Shown: positions 45,384 to 57,960 of the stretch, in pieces
How the letters are laid out: every line of letters begins with the position of its first letter
How positions within the stretch are numbered: position 1 is the first letter of the stretch
Source: Acorus gramineus
Lineage: Eukaryota; Streptophyta; Magnoliopsida; Acorales; Acoraceae
Direction: 5' to 3'
Assembly: GCA_030737835.1 (NCBI GenBank)
Contig: CM060847.1
Span: 9,810,704-9,874,703, forward strand
Length of the DNA: 64,000 nt
Translations under genes and position numbers: made by a program
The notes under the pieces: model-generated
The model's input: the letters and a program-made list of their open reading frames with translations, nothing else
Told to the model about the DNA's origin: nothing
Databases searched by the model: none

Positions 45384-47330
45384 TTTTAAAAACTTCTTTT
45401 TGTAAGCAAATTTAATCAAAACTTTATCTAAAACCAAAATAAATATGAACGAAATTGATAACTATGAACTAAACCAAACATATTGAGCTCGGGTCTACTT
45501 TTTTGGGTTTGAGGGTTAAGTTGGGTCATGTTAGGTTTGGTTTGATATCCTCCGACTTGATCCAATTCGCCCAAACATGATGCAGAATAGGTGGTTGATA
45601 TGTTCTTGGAGTGTTGGGACCATCAGAAGAGATCCACGGTAATTATAAAATATATTATCTATACTAAATTTTACATGGAGATAAATATCGAATAGATCTT
45701 TAGAATTAGTTGGCACGCCATTAAAAATCCATGTTTTTTTTAAAAATTCCTTTATTTAGGCCTTTAAATCAACGATTTTGCTATTTTTAGTTATTTTTAT
45801 ATTTGCAATTTCTTTTATAATAAGTTGGAATTGATCTCTATCAATTTCAATAATCATCTAGGATCCTGGGAAATGAGGAATAACTATCATTAGGATTTTT
45901 CTATTTTTAATATTTTTTTAATTTTATGTAATTAATTTAGAAAGAAAACTTGTGACCGAAGGCATAACAGAATTTATCAAGAATTTTTCGAGTTTTGATC
46001 TCTTTTGAGAGATGTGAGAATTGTATTAAAGATCTTAACGTTGATTGGATCTTTTTTTTCGTTTCACGCTGCATTAGAGCTATCTTATTCTTGTGTGAAA
46101 CGAGGACTCTCTAAGTAACCCCTTGAAATGAATAAACCAATCACAAAAAAAAAAAAAAAACATTATACTTAATTTGCCAAGCTATGATCACTCAATTACA
46201 ATATGCCACACTGAACAAGCTAGGGATTTTTTAATTAAAGAGTAATGGAAGTTAGTAATCCTAGCACAATGCATACATAATATATCATATATGACTCAAA
46301 CTCCCATTGAATAAGCATCTAAAATTCCAGAATCCACCTAAGATCACCCACTTGATACTGTCGTTTCTAGTTGGGAATAATTGATAATGACAATTAAGCT
46401 TGTCTTCAATAAAGTAATTAATCATAAACAAGTAGTTACAGCTCGTTTTACGCGTGTAATGATCCAGGCTAAACCATATATTTGGACTTAATTAACATAA
46501 TTAGTGCCTCTGATTATCATAGTAAAACTGGCCTCCACGTTGATTAGTCGGGAAAGCCGGCTTGTTTTGATTGACCTTTTTGTATAATGAACTATTGTTT
46601 TTTCGCATCAAAATGTGATTCTGAGGATCTTCTCCTGTAAATATATGGTCTATTAATGATCAAACAGAGCTGCTGCTCAAATAATTAATTTTTCTGATCT
46701 TCAATAAATGATTATTAGTTTTTCAACCATAGAATGCATAATGTGATAAAAAAAAATTGGATAACCAGTTACAATTCGTCTTGCCCGGTTGGTTTATATA
46801 TAACTTCCCAATGAGAGTTTATGTCAACTGGGGTGTTAAACTGGACAAAAATTAAGATAACAAGAATGGATCATTTGATCTTTTGAGTCATTTACAAAAT
46901 TATTTCAAGACATCGTATTGGCGTGCCATTAGGAATGTCAACTGGTCGGGTCCGGTTGGACCCGTACTCTACCTGCTTAAATGTCGGGATCTTTAAGTCG
47001 GGTCTATATCGGGTCCCAGGTTAGGTTGACTCATTAACAGACTTAAGTCAGACAAAAAGAGGTCGTAGAACTTCTTAAAGGTTTACAATAGCTACATTTT
47101 TTTTTTTTTAAATAGAGTCCAGTGTATTATAAATAGTTCTTCATTATTTTGATATTTTGATGTTTTATGAGGCAACATTTGGAATACGGTTTAGATTGCT
47201 ATGCTTTTACGTGAAGTTGAAATGTTGTAAAAAAATTTCAAATACTTAAAATTTTAAATGATTATTAAGTATTTAGTTATAAATGTTAAGTTGGATCATG
47301 AGTGTTAAGTTGGATTATAAATTAAAAAAA
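45384..47330. other. Gene-free interval
   Basis: A GGGTCGGG/GGACCCG-rich patch at about 46945-47020 resembles the one at 27.9 kb. Nothing codes. Confidence 0.5.
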
Positions 47331-47838
47331 AGGAAAAATCCAGAAAACCCCCTGAAATCTTACTGAAATCCATATAACCCCCCTCTTTTCTTAAAATCCA
47401 TATAACCCCATGAAAACACCTAGTAAACCCAAATAACCTCCTGAATAAAATTTCCATCAATAGATGATGAATCTTCTGTGAATATTTCATTTGGTTAACC
47501 TTGATTGAAAACACAATATACTAAAAAATCATTACAATGTGTTAAAAATGAAAAAAAATCCTATGAAAATAGCGATTTTACCATTTCTAGATATATTATA
47601 AAACCATATCCGAAAGGGTAAAATAGTTATTTATAGAATAATTTTTGTATGTTTAACACATTATAGATTTTTTTTAGTATACTGTGTTTCTACCAAGGTT
47701 AGCCAAACATAATATTCATAAAATATTCATCATCTGTAGGTGTAAATTTTATTCTTGGTGTTATTTGGATTTACTAGATGTTTTAAGGAGGTTATATGCA
47801 TTTCAATCAATTTACAGGAGGTTATATGGATTTTTCCC
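47331..47838 (+). mobile_element. Mutator-like MITE (family E), copy 2
   Basis: Collinear and same-orientation relative of 34216-34750: GGAAAAATCCAGAAAACCCC at the left, ATATGGATTTTTCCC at the right, shared interior GATGATGAAT..TGTGAATATT and GGTTAACC. TAAAAAAA abuts both ends. Confidence 0.75.
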
Positions 47839-47988
47839 TAAAAAAATCATATAGTATTTGGATTGTGTCAATCGGGTCATGAGTCCTAAACAGAACACAG
47901 AACACAACCCACATAACAAAATATATCATTTGACTTTCATATTATACGCATCAACATATAATTAATACTCTATTTTTTTCAATTTGAG

Positions 47989-48050
47989 AGCATATTCAAA
48001 TGTATTTTTTGATAGACATAGCATATTCAAATGTATTTTTTGATAGACAT
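47989..48050. repeat. Perfect 31-bp tandem duplication
   Basis: AGCATATTCAAATGTATT..GATAGACAT occurs twice head to tail with no mismatch, pointing to a recent duplication. Confidence 0.9.
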
Positions 48051-49511
48051 GTTTGAATATTTGAAATCATGGTTTTATTAATTGTTTCTCACCTATTTTT
48101 CAAATCGTGAAAATATATTGCAAGGTTAGGAAATCGTGCGTATTATAATTAAGGAAAGTAATCCCATGACAAAAAATTAACTAATTTAACGTAATACTCA
48201 ATCATACTAATTATAGAATTCATATTAAAAAAATAATAAAATGACATTTTCTTATAATAAGTTTGAGTTAACAAATTGAATAAATTTTTGATCCATAGAT
48301 CAAACAACGATTAAAATATAGTGGAGATATTGAATAAAGTTTTGGTCAATGTATTGGATTGGTGTGTCAACTGGTCAACAAGCTATTTTTATTTATAAAA
48401 AAATATAGTTTTTTTTGGGGGTCTCCAATGGTAAGAACCAATATATGCAAACTGCAAAGCATCGACATTGGACAAATTAATGTGGCCGACATACATGTAA
48501 AAAAATTCAAACCCTAATCAGGGATAACATTGTCCAGCCTAACCTGCCACGTCAAAGGATGTGGAGAGAGTAAAAAATCAACTGTTCCTAGCTCTCTATT
48601 GATGATAACATACATCCAGCTCCGTGTATAATCCTCCCAATTTTTTTTATTTGTTCTTAAAATATATATTATATAATGAAATACATATCATTGTAAACAA
48701 ATATAATTTTGTTAAAAAAAATAAAAAGTTAATATAATTATTATGCATTACATTAATGAGGTATATACTATAATAGTATGGTATATATATACTCCACTAA
48801 TATGCAAAGCCAATTGCGGTTTATATCTCTTATATCACTTAATACACACTTTTCATTTTTTTCAATATTCCTTATACGTAATATAACATTTTATTGTTAG
48901 TTAATAAATGGATCCTATTAGACGACAATGTACGGGGAGTAAAAGAGAGGATTCGAATTGAGCTTAGGATTAGTCGGCTAACACCCTTATAGAAAAGAGG
49001 CCAATGAATCAAATCATTCAGTATTCATTTTTTTTTTAAAAAGAAAAAAACCATACAGGGTAAAATTCGATTGATCAATGGCCCTTTCAATTTAATGAAA
49101 CTTGCACTATTACTTGTGAAAAAAATTCATAAAGGAAGTCATGCAGTCTTTTTCCTTTTTATAGCCTCCAAGATATGAGTCAATCCTTTTAAAAATATAC
49201 ACGTTAATAAAATATATATCCTTCAAAATGCTAAAGTATAACATAAATAACTAATTGAATGAAAAATGAGAAATCTGGGCTTCTGTTGATATGGGCTTTC
49301 ATTTTCAAGCGTTGATACAATCAATTCATTTTACAGCCTCAACTGCAGTCTTATATTATTTCTAAAGTGTAGTGTGTGTATATATATATATTACACATTC
49401 ATATTATATAATGTTCTATTTTAAGGTGTGAAGTAAAAAAATCTTTATTTTTTAAGAATTTAAAAAATATACTTATATATTTTATTTTATGTAATAGTAT
49501 ATACTTCAAAT

Positions 49512-49547
<36 letters not shown>

Positions 49548-52071
49548 TGTTGATTATGGATGAGATTGCATGGAACTGAGCATATTATTTTCCTTCTATT
49601 TCCTTTCTCCGGGAAGTAATCAACCTCATCTCGTACATGCGGTGTGTTAGATACGGATCGACCTTAGCCCATCTTCATGTGAGGCAAAAAAAAGACCATA
49701 TAACCTTGATCCATTTAAAGGCCCAATTAACTCCAGTTCATTAAACAAGCCCTCATGCTATGCCATTACCATGACTTGCATTCAACTTTCTGATTAATCA
49801 AAAAGATGACTCCTTAAATATAAGAAAGAAACCAAGTGTTTGATAAATTTAAGAAACTAATTTTTTGTTGATATAATAACATATTCAAACAGATTGAAGA
49901 GAAAGAAGCAAGATGTTTTGTTGCGGGCACCTATAGTAGAATAAAAAAAATTATTATTTATTTTTGTGACAAGGAATCCTAAAGTCAGTTGAAAGAACCC
50001 CAAAAACTGTGTGAACAAGCAAGCATGGGGAGACTCGAACTTGATTTTGAGCGATATAATAATCTTTTGTGAGAACTCTCTCAAAAACATCATATAAGGA
50101 ATATTGCTAAATGTACATCCATGTATGTATAAACTGCACTTAATAATATCTGTGAGAGCATACACGAAAGAGAGGGAGAGAGAGACCAGGAGACACATAC
50201 CTGTCCTGAATGACACATCAGGGGAAAGAAATGTGGGTGCCAATGCCATTTATACTAAGCTTATCATGCATGGAACACATATAGCCTGTCACACGTGATA
50301 TAACCCCATTTTTTTGTTCTTCAATTATAAGCTAGCTAGACACACACTGCATGTGTACTTTTGAGAGACCTCCAAAACAGACATAATCTGAAGAGAAATT
50401 TAAATGAGAGGGTGTTGTAAATGATAACCAGGTGAGTTGATTTTTATTTTATGTCGAATTATTGTCTCGGACTGGACTTCACAGATGTGTACGTAGAGAA
50501 AGTCTGGACCTTGTCTGGGGAAACTCCGGCCCTTTTTAAGATGGTACAGCTAATGGTGTCGATAGATGTGGGTGGGGCATGTGAAAATGCGTGTTTGGTC
50601 GATGTCAATCTTTTATTAGAAACCTGTTACACACAATCTATTGTCTCTATTTTACGATATCAAATGTCTCGTTGACCCCCCTATAGACATTGTTGTAAAA
50701 ATTTTACATTTTTTTTTATAAATAATACAATTTAGTTCATTGGAGTATATATATTTTACATTTAATAAAAATACATACCATATTAGATGAGTTATATAAT
50801 TTTCTTTTTTAAATAAACACACGAGCAGATTGTGTTTTAGGCTAAATGTAACATTTTTCCTTTTATTAATATGGAAGCAGGGTGCATGCATGGCATGTGC
50901 ATTTGTAATCTGCTTTCATAGTTTTTGGTGGATCAATCAATTAAATTTAGAGGCGAAATCAGAATATACCACATTGAAAATTTTACTATATGTTATTCAA
51001 AAGGACTAAAAATATAATACAACGCTAAATTTTGTAACCTATTTGTGAAAGAAAACATTAATTATCATGGATCTAAAAAATATTAAGTAATAGATCGAAT
51101 ACCTGGATTAATTTTATTTTAAACAATAATAAGGTGATGCATATATAAAGATACGGAAACATGTACAAAAGATGCATAGAAATTGTTTCTTGGATATATG
51201 GTGATGTGGTATTATCACTTCGGCACTTCCAATGTTGAAACCAATTAGCTAGATCTCTATAAAACGATATTAATGGAATTATACATCTATCAAAAATGGT
51301 TTTTCAAGGTTTTCACATAATGAATTCATGACCATCTTAAACTTAAATACAATGCTAATGGGTAATTAATGTGAGTGAATCCTTTAGATGTTCTAGACAA
51401 GTATATTAATAGAAAGGATGGCCCATGTGCATCCTAACTCCTAGACGAGTTACAGGTATTCAATCTCATGTAATCATGATATATATACATAAAAGAAAAT
51501 TTACACGAAACCCCATAGATTAATATGATTTTAAATATATATATATATAAACTCCAATAATCATGCATTCATATATTACACCACCTTAGTACCTACCTAC
51601 ATTTTATTATCCAATTAATCCTTGTAATCTTCCTCAAATACCTCTATTTCGGATCCCTATGCGGACGCGCGTCCCTTCACATTTCACAACTACAAACGAC
51701 CTCTACAAAAATAAGTGTAAAGGCCACACGCATCCTCATTTAATTATAATAAAAATGTACATCGCGTGACCGATCGAGGAGATGAGACAACCCCAAGATC
51801 ACATCATCTAATTGCAATCGAACACTTAGATACCATTTGAATCCGTGATACGATGCATTTTAAGAAGAAAAAATCACACAAATGTTAATGTAGATTCAAA
51901 CGCCTTTAACGCTTTCACAGTAGTACTGCTCCTACCAAACAATTTAATTTTGTTCATGTTAAAAAAAAAGCTAGAAACAAAATTTTTAAAATGAGAATAT
52001 GTATGGTTTGAGATTTAGACATTTTGCTTTTTAAACACATTTTTTTATTTTTTATTACATAAAACACTATA
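48051..52071. other. Gene-free AT-rich interval
   Basis: It contains a possible SINE remnant at about 48930-49020 (minus-strand box-B-like ATTCGAATCC), a long (AT)n at about 49517-49543, and an AT-rich dispersed repeat at 50690-50810. Open frames near 50.1 and 50.5 kb match no family. Confidence 0.5.
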
Positions 52072-52509
52072 TCCATGTTTGGTTCGAGAATATGTCTGAA
52101 ATTAATTGGAATTAATCATAATAGTTTCATCAAGGATGTTTGAATGGCTAGAATAAATGAAAATATGTATGTCAGAATTAACTGATATAAAATGGTATAT
52201 GGATTCTCACTAACACCTGAAATTAAGTTATTCTAGATTATTCAATTAAAAAAATATGTGGGTCAACTATTAAATTAATTGTCATCACCTTTTATAAATC
52301 AACTATTGAATCTATTGCAATTATTTTTTTACTTTTTATAAATCTTTATCCACACCTTATTCACATTTTAATTAAACAACAAAAAAAATTGCTGTTATGT
52401 TTCTCAACAAAAATAATTAAAAACACAATTAAAAAAAATCACTTTATCTTTATTTATACTTAAATAGTTACAAAACTCATAATAACTTAATTCTTGAATC
52501 GAACATGGG
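52072..52509. mobile_element. MITE with CCATGTT-type ends
   Basis: Left CCATGTTTGGTTCGAGAAT mirrors right (reverse complement CCCATGTTCGATTCAAGAAT). The interior is AT-rich; its right half resembles 53490-53690 (CAACAAAAATAATTAAAAACAC-like text), suggesting a diverged relative there. Confidence 0.6.
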
Positions 52510-54689
52510 ATTCTATTTCAAAATTGATAATAACAGTATTTTTTAAAAAACAGAATAGAAGCTCCTTGTTCTAGTTCCAAACTCGACTATTAATTCCGGC
52601 CTTATTCAACCAGCTAGCATTGCAAGTTGTCAGCAATATAAGTTCACCCCCTCGTGAGAATAAGTCAGGAAAAGTCAAAACTGAGTGCGGTTAAAAAGTC
52701 CGGTGCATCACGGGGGACATTTTCGTATTTTTGCAGGCCATGCATGAACATTCCCGTTTGTTGTCATGCACGGATCCCGAGGTGATTGATTGATTGGATC
52801 TTTTACGTTCCTAGATTTTCGTGCGACCGTGTCTCTACGTAACTCTTCGGCGGAGGAAAGTGAGATCGTCGTAAGAGATACCGTAAATGTTATTAATCAA
52901 ACTCTCCACGTTTTATGAATTGAGTCGAACTATTTAATTATTATATAATTTAATTTATAATTTGTATAATTCAATTAAAAAAAAACTAAACCCATATTTT
53001 GGTTGAACGGCTTCCCTTTGTGCACGTGGAGCGCACCATGTGGATGGAGTTCTCTTTTTTTGGTGGTCCTCCGCCGACTAGACTGATCCCTAATGGCGGC
53101 GATCCCTCCCACACAAATGACCGCCACGTCTAATCCTCCCTAACTTGGACCAAAATATGTTTTACTCAAACCAGTTCTTGACCTAATGCCATGCAATAGT
53201 CTTCGTGAAAGCTATGTAAGTACTAATCATGTAGGGTCCCAGGCTTTTGATCATCATCCGATGGTCAACCCTGACTTCTATGAGTTATGGTCTGGATAAA
53301 AAGAGAGAGAGACGGGAATGGGATAATAAGCCTCAAACTCTATTTGTTAAAATAAACGAGAATATAAGGTATATGAATGTCAAGGAAGTGAGAATAAATT
53401 GTCATTAATGTTTTAGGTATTCCATCTAATATAATTCATTAATATAAAATGATTCACATGTCATCGCCCCTCTTATAAAATCAAAAAAATTATTTTTTAA
53501 ATTTTCATACATTTTTATTTATATATTATTCACCTTGTATTCACAACTTATCCATGATGAATCAAATATAAAATATTATTATGTTTTTCAACGAGAATAA
53601 CTAAAAATATAATCAAACAAAAAATGACGTAATTTTATCTATATTGTAATAATTATTTATCCCACAATAACTTATTTCACTTTCCAAATGGCTCTAACTA
53701 AGTGTTTTTTGCTTGTTTTTCTCATATTAAATGGTCTGGGATACAAGAACGTGAGAAAACAAAAAAATCAATCATGTGTGTCCAGATACAATGGTCGAAA
53801 TGTATGTAAATGTAACTACACATGTATCTTAGGATGGGTCGAGTACACGCATCCAGGAGAAGCAGTGAGAATAGTATGAAAAGATTAATTAAGTTTGTTA
53901 GGAGCCCTAATTGTTAAGGGTTTAATGACCATATAAAGGGGATTTGATGACCATATATATAATGTAACCCATCAATAATGAACGTTTTAATAAAAGATCA
54001 AGTAGTTTCATTGGTGTTTCTCCAAGCTCTGATCAGTGTGGTAGTATATATTGTTTTAACAAATTTTTCTAGTTTATTTAATTCTATATATATATATTTT
54101 ATCAATTGCATGGAAATGTTCTATTATGATTTTGGCACGTCAGCAATTCCCCTTTAGGCCAATGTTTTATTTTTTTCTTAATATATTGAGTACGTCAAAC
54201 TCCATTTTAATACCATTTTGGTTTTTGGGGTACACATCATTACATAGGAGCATATATTAAATAATACACCATGAATATAAGTGTATTCTCGTAAATGCAT
54301 AGCTAGATCTTTATATTGAATAAAAAAAAGTTAGGTTACAAATAGAATAGGGTATACCTAGCAAACTCTTCATTTTAAAATCGGTCGCATATGGTTACTT
54401 CAATAATTATAACACGCTGAGAAGAGAACATTTCCCTGCAATTGATAATTATAACAAAATCGAATAAATAATTATAAAAAAATCTCATAAATTTTAATAA
54501 TGCCTACCTTTCATAAAAAAAATAATAATTATAACAAAATCTAATAAATTTTAACAATTTGGGACCCAAGGCAAGGTGATCGGATCCGTGCGTATGTTAA
54601 AAGACACATAAGATCGATCTTTGTGTGGCATACAAACTGCCATGTAAAACGAATAAATTTGATTGGGTTGTGTATCCATTAATTATTTA
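52510..54689. other. Gene-free interval with possible LTR-like text
   Basis: At about 53899-54020 TGTTAGGAGCCC, ATATAAAGG and AATAAAAGATC occur in LTR-like order, but no partner LTR or primer site was found. The rest is AT-rich and featureless. Confidence 0.4.
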
Positions 54690-54885
54690 TTTATTTAGTA
54701 ATGTGGAAGGGACCCTATAGGTAAACTTTCGGTAGAGCTAAGTAGGTTACTTCCACCTATGTGTCCACATAAAATTTTTAAATTTTTGCCAACACACAGT
54801 AGAATAAGTTAATGCTAAGACTTGATACCAAGATTTGCTCTTATTACATGTAATCCTGAGTCATTATGCTATGACCACTAAAGAC
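54690..54885 (-). mobile_element. Diverged SINE, same family as 30988-31197
   Basis: The minus strand reads GTCTTTAGTGGTCATAGCAT..CAGGATTAC, then AAATCTTGGTATCAAGTCTTAGC, and ends GGTCCCTTCC plus an (AAAT)n tail. It is collinear with the SINE at 30988. No target duplication was resolved. Confidence 0.65.
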
Positions 54886-56417
54886 TTGAAAATGTTTTCC
54901 ATTACTTATGTGAGATTTTTCTATTAAGTGACATAGAGATTCTGGCTTTGTGATATTTATGCATAAATTAAATACTCCAAGGAAATTCCCTTAATCTCTC
55001 AGCCTCAATTCAACTTACCAATGAATTAACCTAATTGCATTTTAAATCATTACATTGCTAACAATGTGTGCGTCGTCGGATTTGGTCCTAATTCGTTTTG
55101 ATCTGAATTGGACTTGATCGTTGGATGCACATGCGTCGTTGAGATCACACGTGCAGATCGTTGATCGACTAATAGATGGAACACGTGACATATTTTCATG
55201 AGATCTGAAAAATGGTCCCAACACTACCATTCAACTATGCAAAAGATTAATTCATATAATAAATAAATGACTCCAACATCGAAAACAAAGTCGTTTTCCA
55301 TCTACAAGCACTAATTAATAGTGTAGCATTTAAGTATTGGTGCTGATGTTAAACGGGTTCTAAGTTAATTATTAATAGCAAGCTCAGATCAGAATGAGAA
55401 AAGAATGCATAAATGGCACGCAAGTGACGAGAGCAATTAATCAACAAAAAAAAATCTAATAAAGTTGAAATACTCGTGGATACATATGATGATATGAATG
55501 TAAAATCAATCAAAACTGGACGGATGCAACAACAGGGGTTAAAAAAGATCAAAACTCACGATGGCTGAGTGTTAACTAAAGATATTTTTGGGGCCATATA
55601 AAATAAGAAAAAGAGGAATAAAGCGTCTCAAAAAGGGCCTAAAAAGATACGGTGAAACAAAAATAAGATAACCAAAAGAAACAAATGATAGAAATCTAGA
55701 AGGATAACAAAGTAAGAACTAATAAAAGGAAAAGGACAAGAGTGTCAAGATGAAAAAGACTATAGCCATGCATCAGGCTTGAAGAAATGAATAAAATGAG
55801 TATCAATAATGTTATATTTAACAAACCCCATTTATAGCTTGATTTTTTGGTTAATGTCATAGATTAGCTCCTCATAGATCTTATAAACAAGGTCACCTAA
55901 AACTAGCATGATGATTAGATGAGACCCTAGATGAACTTAAAGAATGGAAAAACAATTTGGTGAGCAACAACATTTTTTTTATATAATTCCTTTTAAAAAA
56001 AAAAATCTTAGTGTGTTTAAGCTATGTTTATAAATAATCATAGACTATCATCTTCCACTATGCGATATAAAATTAAACTCATAGTGCGAGAACTCATATC
56101 ACCATCATCCTCACCCCTTCCTTTGGTCTATTGTAACTCTTGGGCCTCTTAATTGTCCTACATCATCCCCTTCACTGCGAAGCGTGACATTCCGAGCCTC
56201 TTTAAATGGAGGCCTTAGGCGACGACCTTTCATGCTTACCCCAAACCTAAAGGTGAAACTTCATATCAGAAAAAGAGAAAAAAAAGACTAAATCATGCTT
56301 ACATGACGCCTCTCAATTAGCATATTTTTGATACAAACATACAAGTATACATCGACGGTGGCGCAACGGCGGCGCGGGCGACGAGACGTCGATGATCAAA
56401 GAAAAAAATTTGATTCA
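54886..56417. other. Gene-free interval
   Basis: AT-rich with a modestly GC-rich patch at 56340-56395. No gene was recognised. Confidence 0.5.
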
Positions 56418-56556
56418 AGCTCTGATACAATGTTAGAATATGAAAAGAATGAATCAATTGTATTATTAGGGTTTGTAGCCAATACTTATAGTACAAAAAG
56501 GAAACAAGGAAAAGACTAATCTACCCTTAACCCTAGCATATATATACATTTAACAG
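56418..56556 (-). mobile_element. LTR plus primer site of a truncated retroelement
   Basis: On the minus strand TGTTAAATGTATATATATGC begins a 126-bp LTR that ends TTCTAACA at 56431. TTGTATCAGAGC, a one-mismatch tRNA-iMet primer site, follows immediately. A TATAAGTA motif lies inside. No second LTR was found to the left. Confidence 0.6.
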
Positions 56557-57730
56557 AAATATCCTCTCTTCACCGAAAAGAATAGGTTACATAGACACTG
56601 CACTAATCAGCTATACATGATTGAACCGACCACGGTCGGGAGTTCCGGTCGCACTCAACCTTACACTTTCCACATCAGATACAAATACGTTGTATCTGTT
56701 GTGCACCTTTTTCATTCCAAGAGACCTCCCATGAACTTAGTGATCACATGGACTGTGCCCTACATAAACCCCTTTAATTTCGGTTCTTCATATATGTTGA
56801 TTTTTTTTTTTTTCAAACTTGTCGTGCTTAATTAGTGTCTCTTTTTGGATAAAAAATAATTAATAACACAGAAAGAATCATATGTACTTAACCTGGTTTA
56901 TCAACACATGAGCTGGTCTTGCTTGGCTTTTTAAAGAATCTATCCATTATTTTGATTTAATATGTGTTACAGTTATTTTAGTTGTTTGGTCCCTCTTCTC
57001 TTGAACTAGCTAACATATGAACTCTCCAAGTAACCAAATATTTATATAAAAGAAGGTTATCCTGCTTTCATACCTAATTTTGTTGTCTTTCTAGACAAAG
57101 GAAAGATAAATACTAGTCACTACTATGGTATACAGTGACTGGACCTCTTTTTGAAATCAAACCCTTCTAGATGTCCAAACGATGCTAAAGTGAGATTTTC
57201 CCTTCGATCCCCGGCCCCTATCAACTATTCTCTACGTCGTTTGGGTGCTGAAAACAAGGCGTCAAAGCTAGTCTATGTTCATGCTATTCCTATTTGGAAT
57301 GGACAGACCAACCTAAGTCGATCCACTTGCTGTGAAAAAAGAAAAAGAAGTCTAGCGAATGGCATGTATTGGCCGTGAATGTAAAGACGAACGCCCAACA
57401 CCAATATAGATCAGACTCAAGTGAAAAGACCAGGGTCTATCATCTACAGTGTATATATACCATTCCCCCCACCACCCCAATCACAGATTCTAAACAAACA
57501 CAAAAAGTCTTATAAAATTCACTCCCAACAAAAACAGTGAATTGAACACACCCAAATCACTTCTCTTGTAGTGCTAGCTGTTTGGACCACCGGATAGTAC
57601 TAACTAGCATTATCGATACTGGACATAGAAATTTGATCTCCCACGTCATCACTCCACAAGAGCCTTCCCATGGTTAACTTAACCACAGTGTGTAGTCAAT
57701 CAAACAACCTACCCCCCTCCCCCCTCGCTC
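56557..57730. other. Upstream region of the PIN gene
   Basis: No exon was recognised. Open frames around 56.6 and 57.15 kb match no family. Confidence 0.4.
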
Positions 57731-57739
57731 TTATAAATA
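57731..57739 (+). promoter_or_regulatory. TATA box of the PIN3-like gene
   Basis: TTATAAATA lies 222 bases before the ATG at 57961. A C/T-rich stretch follows, then a GA run (57916-57933) in the probable 5' UTR. Confidence 0.6.
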
Positions 57740-57960
57740 AATTCCCCAACTCACTCTTCCTCACTCTCGTCTCCCACCCCATCCCACTTCGTTAACCAAC
57801 TGTCATTTTTCCCGTTCTACCCCTCCCATCCAGTCAAATTTACCAAATATGGAACTACTACTCAAACCATAAAAATCCAAAACAACTCAAAATCATTTAG
57901 ATAGAGTGAAAGAGAAAGACAGAGAGAGAGAGAGGCGGCGTACCGGCGGCGGCGGAAGAG

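Noticed and set aside
50451..50675. Plus-strand frame of 74 codons
   Set aside because: It lies in AT-rich DNA with no family resemblance, promoter or neighbouring exon.
53899..54020. LTR-like text beginning TGTTAGGAGCCC
   Set aside because: No second LTR, primer site or target duplication was found, so it is not called as an element.
57151..57378. Plus-strand frame of 75 codons upstream of the PIN gene
   Set aside because: No recognisable motif; probably chance within the promoter region.
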